From Hyphochytrium catenoides (lineage: Eukaryota > Sar > Hyphochytriomycetes > Hyphochytriales > Hyphochytriaceae): 64,000 nucleotides of DNA. The stretch covers positions 18,727 to 82,726 of the forward strand of contig FLMG01003379.1 of assembly GCA_900088475.1 (NCBI GenBank), read 5' to 3'. Made by a program: the position numbers and the translations under genes. Below are positions 44,901-57,908 of this stretch, piece after piece (position 1 is the first letter of the stretch; the number at the start of each line of letters is the position of its first letter). The notes beneath the pieces are model-generated. The model searched no databases. It saw nothing but the letters and a program-made list of their open reading frames with translations, and was not told the origin of the DNA.

Positions 44901-47900
44901 GACAATGCAATTGGTGAGTCTAACCTCGATTAACACACCCTCTGAGCCCCCCATCGCAAATGCTAGATCAGCAATCCTTTTTTTAGTTCTTAGCATAATT
45001 GATACTTAAGTGACTTCGTGCTCGCTCATTCGTTGTCACCCCTATGGTGCAAGCATCGTCTCTGTTCGCTATTTTTTAAATTCTGAACAGCCCCTTCTCG
45101 TTATGTCACCGGCAGGAGACGGACCTAGCTATGGATGTGTGCAACGCTCTTCTTTTTTATCAGAGTGCGGAGCTTATGCAATATGTATTGGATGCCATTA
45201 GTCGCATGGCGCAGAGTGAGGAGCTCCAGGATGCCCTTCTGAGGGCTGGTGTGATGTGGTACCTGGTGTGGCTCTGTTTCAGGTAATCAAAAGGCGTAGA
45301 AGAGAAGCGACAGGGAATGTGCCATGGATGTCCATGAGTGTCAGGATGGAAAGCAAAGTCATAGAAGTGTATGTGCTAGGGAAAGGCTGCTTGTTGAACT
45401 GGCTAGTCGTACAGATAGAAAGGGAGATGTACGGAACAAATAGCATGCAGCGGAAGTGCCCGCGATTTTGACCTTGAGCGTGAGACTAGCAGCAACCTTC
45501 GTTGATTATAGGCTCACTACTTGCTCTTCTTTACTTACCTCGTCTCTCAGATTTGAGAAGGGGGTCTATGTGGACATTCAAACACAGTCTTTGAACACTG
45601 TCGAGGGTAAGCAAGCCAATTACTGCGCTAAGTGCCGGCTTCAGGGCCTCTTATTCCGTGATCTTGATCTAACTCTGATGTGATGGTAGCCAACTCTCCG
45701 GAAGCCATCAATGTAGCGGCGCACTTAGCCGTGCGTGCGTTAGCTCGTATTGGAGGGTACCTGAAGAATGAATACGCTTCACCGGTTAACGAAGACGTGC
45801 AGCTTACTCTCGCTGCCCTGTTTACCCCTATGATTTCGTCCAAGTAAGCTCTTTACGTTTCAACTTCCTTTGGAAGACTGATCAGTACACGAATTGGGAC
45901 TCGCAGGCTTTCCAACCCCAATGCGGAAGTGTTTTTGGAGACGTTTCACAAAGACTCGCAAACTCCTTTAGTCATCTGGAACGAAGGTAGGGTGAAGACC
46001 GATTTTGTGAATTGGCAGACAATGAAGGGGTAGCCTACATGAGGATATATCGGGGAACGGCAGCTCAAGATTGCAAGCTACCTAGCGGCATACGGATTAA
46101 GCCTTCGCCAGATAAAGCACCATAGGGATGGACTTTATTATGACATGGAGTGGGGAGCTGGAATATGTTTGATCTGATGATGTAGTGAATCAGACAGAGA
46201 GAAGCTCTCTATAACGAACTTCCTTCTCCACAGCGATGCGAAGTGAGCTAAAGCGCCTGATCATGAAGCAGCTGCGTCGCTTTCGCAAAGGAAAACCCTA
46301 CAATCCTCAGAAAGGATTGCAGCAGCGCTATCAGCAGCTCAAGAATATGCCAGCTGTGGGCGGCGTATTCCTCTATGTGTATGATATGAACCCAAAGGTA
46401 GTGGAAATGGCCACCTAATGCTCATAGAGGAAGAATGGCTTGAAGCAGTTTCAAGAGCCGTGTTGCTACTTGGCTCATTACCTCTCATATGCCTGCTTCG
46501 GCCAGTGATATTACTTTCATTCTGGTCTAATTACCTCTCATTTCTTCCCCATTCCTTCCCTCGTAAGTTTCCTCTCGAGGAACCGATCCCTCAGCAGTTC
46601 ACCTTGGCCTTGTTGAAGTACATTGCCAACGACTGTGAGAATCCCGATGAGGAGATTTCTCCCCCGTATGCAGGATGGGCTGTTATGGAACCCGCCTACA
46701 AACCTGGTAGCTATCTGGCATTTGTTAAACGTTCACTTGTCGAGCTAATTTGGGATTGTCACACGTTCACTTATTACTTCCTCCCACCTCAATCTGTCTC
46801 TTACATCTCTTTCTCAGCCAATCAGTAACTAATCTTCTCACTTTTTCATTTATCTGTATCGAGCCTCCTACCGAACTGCCGAACGGCTTTCATTAGTCCT
46901 AAAGGGCATAAATTTCTATTAACCATGCTAATCACGGTTTCCTCATCCTCTAGCAAACCTTCGGCTAGCATTGAAATGTCTAGCGCATGTGGTCACGCAA
47001 TACACATCAGTCGTCTTGGACAGCATTGTGCTCGCAGAAGATGACGGTATTCCTTGCTTACTGGAGTTTCTGTTGCCACCAGGAGATGATGGACTGTGTA
47101 TACCTCCAAAGGTAGGACAGAGGCAGATGACTTCCAATACACGTTACCTCCTAGTGAATGCCTTTGTCGGCTAGGTACCACTTACTTGAGATCTCTTGTT
47201 TTTACGTAAACAGGGGCTTCTCCTGTTGCTCTTGCTCTCATTCCGGGAACCTGACTATCCGGGTTTTCGTGCACCATTTAACTGACTCCGACGTTTTTGC
47301 CTCTGTCCAGGCCACGATGGACTATGCGAAGCGTAGAGAATGCGTTCTCTTAGTTTTGGAGGCTATTAGTCACAATGAAATGATCGCTGATTCCGTGGGC
47401 AAGTCTGGGCAGCTTTGGAAGTTCCTTCGATTGGCTCATCGCCTCGACGAAAGCGGAGTAAAGGCCTTGAATATCCTTGCAGGTAAAGTGAACAGGTGTA
47501 GAAGCTGCCCAGGCACATATCTAGCAGTTACTCGTTATCTTGGTGTCTATTTGTCCTGTGTGTCTTGCTAACTGGTCCACATCCTTCGTCATATTACAAG
47601 CTGGCGACGGACGACTCCGATGGTAATATCATAATCTCTTGTCGTAGGCCTCTGCTGTGCAACGTCAGTTGTTGAATGCCTGGCGACGACGGGACTGATT
47701 GTCGACTTAGTCTGCCTGGTAGTTGAGGTAAGAGCTTAAAATTGCCGTGTTGGCTTGCGCTTCCCATGAACTCCTTAATGCCACTCTCTTCACTAAACAA
47801 TACGTAGCGTGGCCCCTGGCTTCATCTCGGTTTTTCGCAGTGCATCCGTTGCCCATGGAGCTAGAACCTTTGAAACTCTCCTTCTGGGGTATCACCGTAC

Positions 47901-50900
47901 GCAAGACTACATTTCTTTCTTGGCTAACTTCAGACTATCGCTGCTCTATCTGCCAATCTCTCAACCACCAGGTGGAGGAGTACATGAGTGAAGAAGAATA
48001 CACTGCAGCAGAATCTCTTCGCCGCCCAGCAGCCATCGCACTGTCCCGAGCTGCTAAGGACCCTGTGTGTGGCAACAACGTAAACATGCTACTGGGGAGA
48101 ATCTTCCCTGCGCCAATGCTCAAGATTCTACTTACCGATCCACCAGCTTTGGTGGACACCTTTGAGGTGTGACTTGTACCTTGTCTCCTTGCTGTTTGCC
48201 TCTATTGACTCCATGCTACATAACTTTCGAGATCCCACCCAGCCTTTACCTTCCCTTTCTAGGTTGCAACGAACATTCTTGTCATACAAAGCTGTATCAC
48301 TTCTGTCCTTCATCTCGTGAATCTTGTATCCTGTGCTCAAAGTCTGTTAATGCTTTGCTTGCACACAAACGTTTGGCACTTGCTGTCTCTGTTTGCCCTG
48401 TGGTTTAGCGGCTATCCTTACTCAATCTTCCATAATATAGGGAACCAGTGACACTCCTGAGCTCGTGTGGAACTATGACATCCGCGTTTCGTTGCGAGAT
48501 AGTTTGTACCCAATCTTCGAGGCCTATCAGCGTCACCCTGTAGGAACGCCATTTTTCCTTCCGGAACACTTTGTTATCTCGTATCCTCCAGTACCTGGAG
48601 ATGTCCTCATCGGTCAAGTCTATGTCAAGAAATTCCTGGCGGACCCAATGTTTGCTCTGAGTAATACTAGGTACGAACTGGGACACAACCGAGGGCCATC
48701 TGGCAGTAAGAAGACGGTCAATGGTTTATTGTTTGTGCAGCTCTTCTGTAGCTTGTCATTGAACCATAGTCAACATGGGTGATGTCTTCATGAACATATG
48801 CCTTGTGCTTGAAAGTCTAACACTGACCCTCTGTCCTTGGGGTTAGATTTTTCCTTGCGTCCCTTTTCGATGCATTCAATACGGAGGTCAATGTACGAAC
48901 TGCTGAGGGGCAGCGACGGGGTGTTTATGAGGACCCACGACTAATTCAAGGGGGTGAGGACATCCTCCAGCTCGTCACAGCAGCGATTGTTTTCCTCCTT
49001 CGATTATATTCAGAGTACTTTGACCAGGTAGGACTACATGTGGCTCTCGTGACGGGATTACGCTCACTTTGTTGGCTGTACCATCTAACCTAACCTTCCT
49101 TACGTCGTACAACACAAAGATTATCCAATGGGGTTTTCCTCTAGAGGTTGTATCCTACCTGCAAAACGCTAACAGCCGTGGGGCGACACCGCTTGCGCTT
49201 ACCAGCTGTCTGCGGCTCCTTCAAGCATTCTCTGGGTAAGCTAAAACATCGCTGCCGCAAGCTTATGGAACGGTAAAAGGCTGAAAAGCTGGAGAGATAT
49301 TGAGCAGCCAAGCGGAACTGGTTGAGGAAGATAATAGAAAGGGAGAAGAGGTTATGAATGCAACACCTACGTGCCCGCAAAAATAAACAAAAGAACGGCG
49401 TGACAGCATCAGGATAGAACATCCTTATCTCTAACCCGCTCCTGCCAGCTCTCGACGATGTATCCAGACGATCGCGTCCCCGAACCTCCTGTTATCGCTT
49501 AAGGTGATATGTAGCGGTGCTCAGCAGAAAGATCTCGGTAGGTTCATGGTCGAGCTCCGCTTCCTATCGTCTTTCTATTTCCATGTCTTGTTAGCGATTC
49601 CGGTTCTACTTTGTAAAGTTCAATTCCGTGCTTTCAGTGAAGCCTGCTTCCCTGATGCTTCCTCTGCTGCTGCAGGCCTGATAGCCGAATTGATTCGCAA
49701 GGTGATTCAGTGCTGGCCTGAAAGCGATGATAGGACCATACCAAGAAATCAGGTAGGGAACCTTCTCAACAAATATCTGATTGACCCTTGTTAGATTCTA
49801 TGCTTAACACTGTTTAAGTAGCAGTCTAACATGCGTCTTTCCAAAGCCCAGCGGTGTAGTTGCTGCCTGCCTGCGGATAGACCTTATTCCTTTTCTCCTT
49901 TCTTGTTTGGATGATCCCGCCACCCTGCAAGGTGCTCTAAGTCCTGACTCAGCACGGCTGAACCTCATTGAGGCGATCTCTATCCTTGAGGCAGACACCA
50001 GGAACTTCGCATTTGTTAATGGTAAGCATGAGAAATCAAGTGAATCGAGCTTAGAGATAGAATTTAGTGACTGAGTACTAATGTTTCTGGTGTCCGCCTT
50101 GTCTGATACCACATGACTCTTATAGAGGTGTTGAAGAAGCACAAATCGTGGGGCAGGAAGTGGAAGGTCCAGAGGTATTATTGAGGAGGGAGAGCCATAT
50201 CAGCTAACTTAGACACTACTACCGGGATTCCTCCTGTGCTCATATTTTCCTAAAATGTTCACTAGAGAAACTAGTTCTTTGATGGCCTTCTCTTTTGCGT
50301 GCTGTCGGCCGCGTTGTCCCATCTCGCTCTGTGGTAATCGACTGCACAAGCCTTACCGACACGTTGCTTAGATATTCGCGCCCTCTTTTCTCTATGTCTA
50401 ACCGCCTGTCTCTGTCCCACTCAGAGCAAGTAACGTTCACATGCTTGATCTGGACCAAAGTGACGTTTACATGGTTGGACCCGCCAAAACTGGGGCGGCC
50501 ATCGTGCATCGTTTCATGGTAAGACTTTCCTTTGCTCGCCATTCGCATAGAATGGGCGCTTGGGCTCACCTCGCTCTCCTTGCTCACTCTTTTTATTCAC
50601 AGGCCAGTCAACCTAGACCGGTTGCAGTAGCAGAGTCAGGTTAGTCCAAGTCTGTGCTCCTTTGCTTTTAAGCTGTTCGTATCCGCCTGTCTGGAGTTAT
50701 GCTTCATTCGGTCGCGTTAAGTTCCGATGAGTAGCCTAAGACCTAACGTCATTTGAGCTAAGGGATTTTGCTTGCCTCCTGTCGCCCTCCAGCAAGCATT
50801 GTAGGTGTCGGATATCGTCCTAGTGAGAGTGCCTCCTTCGCAGGCGTTGCCAACAGAAGTATCGTGGGCGTAACTCCCCGGACGTCGCCAGCTCCCTCCT

Positions 50901-51157
50901 CCTCAGCGCGGTCCAGCACCCTCACCTCTGCCACAGGGCGGCCACAACCTGTGACGGCTGCAATGGGAGCTCCAGGTGGTCGTGCTCCACCAACGTCTCA
51001 GCCCGCTGAAAACGTCCCCTCCGCACCTGGGGGGCGGCAGACCCCCCGCCATGGTTCCACCGTCTTGTCCGGACCTTCCCCTCAACCTCCAACTCCTCAA
51101 CAAAGGCAGCAGAGAGAAGAGCCGAAGACATTTCGATCACGTTTCTTTAGGTCGTAG
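35991..51157 (+). CDS. DNAJC13: RME-8 / DNAJC13 / GRV2, endosomal J-domain protein
   Basis: Giant peripheral protein of early endosomes that works with Hsp70 and retromer in membrane traffic (family knowledge). About 40 short exons over 15 kb, the first 35991-36052, 36118-36244, 36312-36536, 36651-36945, 37209-37472. Recognised by the PH-like start TKSTWKGKYFRLF, the repeated IWN motifs (DHHEPTLVWNSKTRANL, NSPEVIWLRSMRETL, TPLVIWNEAMRSELKR, DTPELVWNYDIRVSLRD), the GYF_2-like segment (HLRWRLLLMNGELDHIRVGH) and a central J-domain at 43722-44216 (INVDDAIQTLALPSK, YRRLAR, RRIDSAYQALA). In that J-domain the HPD tripeptide is replaced. A Ser-rich insert lies at 39666-39890, and the C-terminal tail (50794-51157) is Pro/Ser/Arg-rich, ending FRSRFFRS. 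Exon limits near 37990-38220 are the least certain. Confidence 0.93.
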
Positions 51158-51282
51158 AAAGGTCTAGCGATTACATGCTGGAAATCTGACATATGATAGT
51201 GGAACCGAACAGTGAAAAACCTCTTCCTTTATGGAGCAAGACGGAAGTGGAGCTGACAGAGTGGTACTCTGTAACTTTAGCC

Positions 51283-51323
51283 GGCTCTGCCTGAGGCCAT
51301 CGGCCTTCATTTTCTGTCTCAAG
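51283..51323. repeat. Degenerate copy of the 3' coding end of the CSPP1-like gene
   Basis: Forty-one bases matching 51451-51491 with four or five mismatches. The original encodes RQKMKADSLRQSH at the C-terminus of the minus-strand gene; the copy would read RQKMKADGLRQSR. It lies about 120 bp beyond the stop codon. Confidence 0.85.
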
Positions 51324-51442
51324 CAGCAGATAGAGGAGCTGAATACACGATGAACTAATAAATTATTTGGGATGAGCAGCGAAAGCTCTTACTGTGCAGA
51401 GCTAGGCAGACTCGAGGAGACACGAAGTAGTAATCTATGACT

Positions 51443-54400
51443 TTAAACGTGGCTCTGCCTGAGGCTATCGGCCTTCATCTTCTGTCTCCAGAACTTTAGC
51501 GAGTACTCTGCCTCTGGAGCGCCCGAGGTGGTAGTGGAAGCAGAAAGCTCGGACGTATATAGCAACTCGCCATCAGCTGCTCGTATTTTGGACTCATGAT
51601 TGTCTGACACGGCGCTCCGGAAGGACGGAATCGCGACGATATCTTTTTCTCTGTACTCGGCCTGGAAAGTTCTGGCTGTCAGCGGCTGAGGCGATGACCC
51701 TCTAGCCGTACCGGGCCGGTTGATAGACTTGATTGGATCTTCCAAGGGTCTCTTTATGGGGGAAAGGGTCAGGGAAAGCAGGTCACTTTGCACTGTTTCG
51801 ATGGCTTCGTCATCTCTTGCTGATGAGTGTATGGGAGCTGAAATGACTCGAGATGAAGGACTCGAAGTATAGTTCGTGGCTGTCTCCCGCTGCAGGCTTG
51901 TGGACTGAAGATGGAGCTCTTTCCATGACTTATGGTCAAACTGAAGAAACAGCTCTTAGACAACCAAAGAAGTGAGAGAGACAGTTGAAAGACGTACAGT
52001 ACGGATCAGACCAAAGGTGAAAGAATGACAAGCAGGATAAAGAGGAGCGGGTATAACGGGAAAGGGTGCCGCGATGGCGCCACGGAAACGCCTAAAAACG
52101 CATCGAGCTAAGTTTGCTCTTGCACTCTGCTCACCTTAAGGTGCGACCCTGATTGCATCCTTGATACAGCAGCCGTCTGCAAGAGCATCTGCTTTAGCAA
52201 TTCAGCGAAGATGATGAGGAGGAAACCTTTCTGACCTTGGGTCTGGCTTGTACTTTGCGGTCTTTTAAAATGTCGCCGATATTTTTGTCCATCGTGAGTG
52301 ACGGCGGTCCACGTCTCATCGGGGCTGTTTTCGGCCGGGACGCTTGAAACTCTCTTCTCTGCCTTTCTTCCTCCTCCAATCGCTTCATCGCATCAAGCTC
52401 ACTTTTTGAGGGCGCATGTACCTGGAAACGGGACTGCTGGTAACAGACATATCCAAGGATGAGGAGCAAGCTACATTAGGAGCTGTTCTGAGGATACTTG
52501 GCGAGGAAATTTGATGTATTGAGGCACTAGGATGAGGCTAGAGTTAGAATTTCGTGGGCCGGTGGAGGTTCTTGGGAAACAGGAACGCGCTCAACAAGGA
52601 GTTTGGATGCGAGAAGCAAAGGTGATGGATAGCCAGCGTTACTTACTACCCCGTTTGCCGTCACCGGTCTTTCGATCTCCACATCGCTTTGAGCATAGGA
52701 AGAAGGGGTCGACTTATCCAGTCTTTCGCTAGGGGTGAGGCTTTGTGTGCTTGTATCTCTCGTGCTATCCCACAGCGGGATATGGCGAAATGGCAAAATA
52801 CGCAATATCGACGCAATCAGTATATACAGGGTGTATAGGAATATAGAAAAACACGACGGGAGGCGACTTCACCGTAGAAGAATGTGACGAAGGAGGATGT
52901 AGACTAATTGATCAAGCTGAAGCTGTGGTTATTGTGAGACTTCGATGAGATCAATGGCACAGGAGCGTTTACCTCTGCTGGCCGTCCACAGGCACAATGT
53001 TCTCTATGGCGAGGACTCCTACATCACCTTCGTCGTCGCTGGTATCTTCCACGTCAAGGTCATAGCGACCCTGAGGATTCGGTTGTATTGGGCGGTCATC
53101 CAATGGCGTACCGTCCTGCTAAACATAGGTGCTTAGATGCCCTTCCATCGTTGCGTCTTCCGTGTGTATCCCGGTCAAAGTTCAGTTGATAGTTCTTGAC
53201 TATCCACCCACCATCGTCAAGCACCTTGGTAAGACTGACTCCCCTCACAAGTTTGTTGTCTGACTATTCGACCTCTCAACACACCCTTTGTCTACATGTC
53301 TCTCTAGACTTCCGCCCTATCCATGTCTTTGGTGATGCCCTTTGCCTCACCTGCAGGGTGGCCTTGTATTGATCGAGGTAGATCATTACACTATCAGAAT
53401 CCAAGGAGCGCTCAAGCAAGTCCGTTGGAGTATCCTGCAATGTGTTGCAGAGGATTCCGTTAGCGTAGGGACATGCTTTCTATTATGGGTATCTTGCCAC
53501 CTGTCCTTCAAGTCCTGCTAGGCCCTCCGCCGCGAGAGATGACCTGCTGAAAGCTTCTAGATGCGTAAGTAGTAGTGGAGAATAGGAGGACCTCTGTGAG
53601 AGATCGTGGGGGAGCAATTGCGGGTTGACACTTCTGACCTTCAAAGTGTTCACTTTCACCTTTCTGAAAACCCAAAAAGTCCGAGGCAGCTTCTAGCTCC
53701 CCCTACGCATACACGAAAGTGCTTTAGGCGTGTGAAAGGTACATCATTATTTTGTGGGCGCGAGCAGACATAATCGCACTGTGCAGCGTTGTTGTCTCAT
53801 GCTCGTCGGCACTCCATGGCAGCTGATCTAACGGTCAGCCTTTGTTCTACGCGTTGCTCACCTTCTTCGGCACGGAAGTTGTGGCTTTTACTCCTCTTTC
53901 CGCAGTGCGAGGCGGGGCAGGGAAGGCCGCCGGATCATTCACAGCGTCTTCGAAGCTTAAAGCCCTACCTGTCGGGAGTGGTTCGTCGTCTCTATGGATC
54001 CTTCTGACTGACTTAGGTGGTTGGCCTCCGCTTGTAAAGGCTCCGGCTTGAGTGACGGAGGAGTTTAGAGAAGAGGACACCCCACGAGACGGTGATTGAA
54101 TGCGAAATCCTTGCGCAATACAGGATCTTGCGGAAGTAAGAGGACTCTTCGCTTTGCTTCCTTCATCCGCCATTCCTCTGCTAGTCCTGTCCAACGCTTT
54201 CTCTTCAACTTCTTCCTCAGAAGATGCTCCTTCACTCTTCGCGTCCAGGCCTTGATTAGGGCTCGTTCGTGAGAAAGATGCAGCAGGCGAGTCTTTTGAT
54301 ATCGATTTCTTCTGCTCAAGTCCAAAGCTCTGATCCTCCTTAAACGGTGGTCTTTCAATGCTTGATTCTGGCACTAGGTCATCCTCATCAACCTTCCTCA

Positions 54401-57400
54401 GTGGGATGTCACGTGAGATGTCTGACCCTTCAACCCTGGCGGCTGTCTCTAGTTTGTCTGCTGTCAACTTATCACTTTGTTTTTTAAGGGCCTTCATTGT
54501 CGTAGGGAGAGGAGCATCGTCCCAGGCATTTTCAAGAGCAGCGGGCCGCATATAATCGCGCTTTTCTTCTTCTTGAATAGCTGGCGCAGCCAGTTCAACC
54601 TCTGCAGGTGCTTGAGGGGCCGAGTGAGCCCGTTGCGGCTGATTAGAAGCCGGTGTCATCTGATTGCTAGCGGCCCCAGCGATCGTCTCCCTTTCATCTG
54701 GGCGGAAATGTGAGTTAGAGATGGCACTTCTGGAGGACTAGACAAGACCGCTGAATGGAGATGGGAACGGAGGAAAGAGCAGTAGGCTAAATTTGGGAGT
54801 GCACAAGATAGGAAGGACGCTTCAGCGCTCATGGTACAGACCATAAAAAGTACTCTCAACTGGGACACTTTCCGGCCTCTGCGTTAGTGCTGGGTGCTGA
54901 ACTTCGGGCGGCTTTAACTGTGCTAACAATGACTCCTGTGAAGGAGAGAGTAGCAGCAATGATACCACCCGTTAATTGCCATTCCTCCTAGACGCTCCCG
55001 GAAGTTTGCCTAACCTGCAGTTTTAGCATCGATTGGAGTTTCTGCTGATCCGCAAGAAGCTGTGCCTTTAGATACTCAATCTCCTTGAAGGAAGTATCAG
55101 GCTGGGTTGGGAGGCCCCAGTTCGTCATATACGGGTTGAGATGAGAGTTATAGTACTGATGAGGAGGAAATGAAGGGAAAAGGTAGCTTGGACCGCTTCC
55201 CGGCACGCCCCACTGAGAGGTGGGGAGTTGAGGCACTTGCATCAGCGGAACTTGCTGGTAGTGGGAGGCGAAGCTCTGAAAGTCTTGATGCTGGAATACG
55301 ATGAGTAAGCAAGAGGGACCTCATTTTGACACGAAACACCAAGACTATAGAAATAGGTAGGCTGAGTCTTTCCAAAGACCAGAACTCCGCCATAAAGGCT
55401 GTACAAATCCAAGGTAGAGAATAGAAAGTAAAGGACCAGGCTTGCGGTGGCATGCGTAACCTGATTTGAAGGTGGCGCTAGATCGGGCTGAGGACCGGAG
55501 TATGAGTGAAGGCCGTCTGAAAACGCAGTCGGCCGTTGTGCCCAGTCGTTGACAATGCCGCGATTTCTTGCGTCCATCTCAGGTTGTTGGCTCTGATAGC
55601 CGAGCTTACCACTATCAAGTTGAGAGAGCCCTTGGTGGTGAGGACCAGTAGGCCAGGCCTTAGGTTCATCATGCTGCATTCTTGGTGTTTCCTGAATTTG
55701 CTGCGTGGGTTCGTAGGACTGTTGCACCTAAGGGTTTGCCAGTTAGAGAGTATATGGAGGAGTCAGGAATTAGACATAGTACCAGAGAAACAAAGCGTTA
55801 TTGTTGAAGCTGTGGTGAGTGTAGACGACGTCTTGCAAACCTGAGAAAGCCCAGCTCTGGAGTCATTCTCTCGGTGTCCGCCCTCTCTTCGTTTATCTTC
55901 CTGTTTACTGCGCTGCTTCTGATCAATCTGAGCCTCAAGCACAGCTCTCTGCTCAGCTATCATTCGCTGTCTCCTCAGCGCCTAGGAGTGGGTTTAAACT
56001 CTGAGCCAATGCGGACATGGATGAGGAAGAAGAGGAAGGAAACCACAGACGCCAAAGACAGCGCACTAAGACGCCCTTCTTTATGAGAGCTTGCTTGGTA
56101 TGAAGCGTAGTGGGAACGCTATGAGACGAAGGTAAGGCAGAAAAGGAAAAGAAGGAAGCTTACTCTCTCCTGCTCTTCGGGTCTTAGTGCACTGAACCTG
56201 AAGCGCGTGAAATTATGGTTTGAATGCCCGCCTTCTTCCCCTCTCGGGCTGGGCTCAGACTTTCCTTCCTGCGGCCTACTGTCCGCTGGAGGAGGCACCT
56301 ACCGGTCAAGGTAGTAGTAAGAGGTGCAGTTTGGAGCGTTAGAGAGAAAAATGTATACATCGATAGTCAGCCCTGTCAAGCTTTTGCCAGTCAGGCTTCT
56401 TACTCTTGCATCTTTTCCTCTTGGTCCATTTCCGTTCTCTCCAATGACGAAGCTCGACTCTCCTCCGTAGAACTGACGTTCAAACTCCTGCTCTTTTCGT
56501 TTCTCCAAGGCAAGGCTGAAAGCAGAGTTAAGGGGCGTCATTCAGTGGCCAGGAAGGTGTGAAGACGGTATGACGAGGCTGGATAGACTAACCGTTCTTT
56601 CTTCATGCGTATTTGTTCGTCTAGCTCTGCCGCATAGTTCTTGCTTCTGAGAGCTGTTGGTTGTGGCTGTTGAGTGCTCAGTTCCCCGGCATGTTGTGCC
56701 TGGTGATGATCCTGCTGGTGCTGTGACGATTGGTACTGCTGTCGCCCTTGATGTACTTCATTGCCTCCTCCGGCCCTCTTCTTCATCTGGCGTCATGTAG
56801 CAAGAAGTTGCATTAGGAACTAGATAAGAGCAAGTTTATGCAGATGAAGCGACAGATAAGCCAACGTAGGGGGCGTAAGCATTAAGGTTCGGATGTTAGC
56901 GATAGGAAACTGAAGGACAACTGTCAGCGGTTTTCATAGCAGGATGTCAATCCGAGATACCCTCAGATACCTCAATCTGCTCTAGTAGAGCCAGACGGTA
57001 CTGCTCTTTCTGCTCTCTGGCTGAGGCCATTGCTACTTCAGGAGGCGGATTGCTGGGAAGGACGCCTCCATAGGGTTGGGCTCCTGTCAACAGCGCCTTA
57101 GCACTTTCAATGCCTATCGAACGCGCTGCAGCCTATAGCATCACACCTGTCATTTCGGGATTGCCAATGTGATCCGCATTGCCAGCCTGCGCCGGGCGTA
57201 TGTAAGCCTGTGGGTAAGCAGGCTGGGGGTAGCCATAACTCTGCTGCATAGGGAAGCCTCCCACAGGACCGCCTCCACGCACTGGATTAGGATGACCCGG
57301 TGGTCCTGGATAGCCTCTCTGGAACTCTGGTGGTACCGCGCCAGCTGTCATGGGGTCAGCACGTCTGCTGTGGTCCCAAGGAGACGACGGGGTAGGATAG

Positions 57401-57414
57401 AAGCTCTGAGACAT
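51443..57414 (-). CDS. Coiled-coil protein, CSPP1-like (centrosome/spindle pole)
   Basis: Fourteen exons with fully consistent phases: 57414-57147, 57083-56971, 56786-56593, 56515-56404, 55981-55841, 55727-55461, 55290-55015, 54935-54842, 54697-53862, 53434-53351, 53115-52973, 52764-52650, 52436-52236, 51940-51443; 1,113 aa. The N-terminus is Pro/Gly/Tyr-rich (GYPGPPGHPNP). Then come spaced short helical blocks REQKEQYRLALLEQIE, KNYAAELDEQIRMKKERLAL, LRRQRMIAEQRAVLEAQIDQ, a pattern seen in CSPP1-type proteins. A Gln/Pro/Tyr-rich middle is followed by helix IEYLKAQLLADQQKLQSML, a large disordered acidic/Ser region, and MKRLEEEERQRREFQASRPK near the C-terminus. The family call is an inference from these helical blocks; other cilium or microtubule proteins share them. 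Start ATG at 57414. Confidence 0.7.
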
Positions 57415-57908
57415 TTTCGCTGCCGTTGGTATCCCTTGCCGTGTCTATTTGCTTCCCAAACTAGCTAACCATTGTCCGAGACATTGAAAGATTATCTCGC
57501 CACTGGACTACTGTCAAGAAAGGCAATGGAAAGGGAGATTTACTCATTTATCGACGCATTATAGAGCTCTGTGCTGCTTCGCGAACGCTAAGATTGCGCC
57601 TGAGAGTGCGATGAACGGAAGAAGAGTTACGCAGAAGCTTCTGCTCCAAGTGAAAACAGCCGAGAAAATGGGCACATCAACTAACACGGCTACTATTCAG
57701 AATGTAGGCAAAATATATCTATATATAAAGAACAATAAGATCAGTATTATTTTTGATCAGGCCGGTATTTTCAAAACACACGATGATGGCGCCAAACTCT
57801 GAGGAGAGGAGTAGAAAGTGTCCTTTGGGCCCTGAGTCCCACCTTCCTTTCCTTGCCTTTGTCTATCGTCCCTTCTCTCTCTCTTCTCCCATTATCATTG
57901 CTCAACGC
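57415..57908. other. Spacer between GDPD gene 3' end and CSPP1-like promoter
   Basis: About 490 bp between two leftward genes. It includes an AT-rich stretch at 57705-57760. No coding frame supported. Confidence 0.5.

Noticed and set aside
57118..57147. A 20-nt intron in the CSPP1-like gene (GTGTGATGC to TATAG)
   Set aside because: Too short for this gene set. An acceptor at 57084 gives a 63-nt intron with correct phase.
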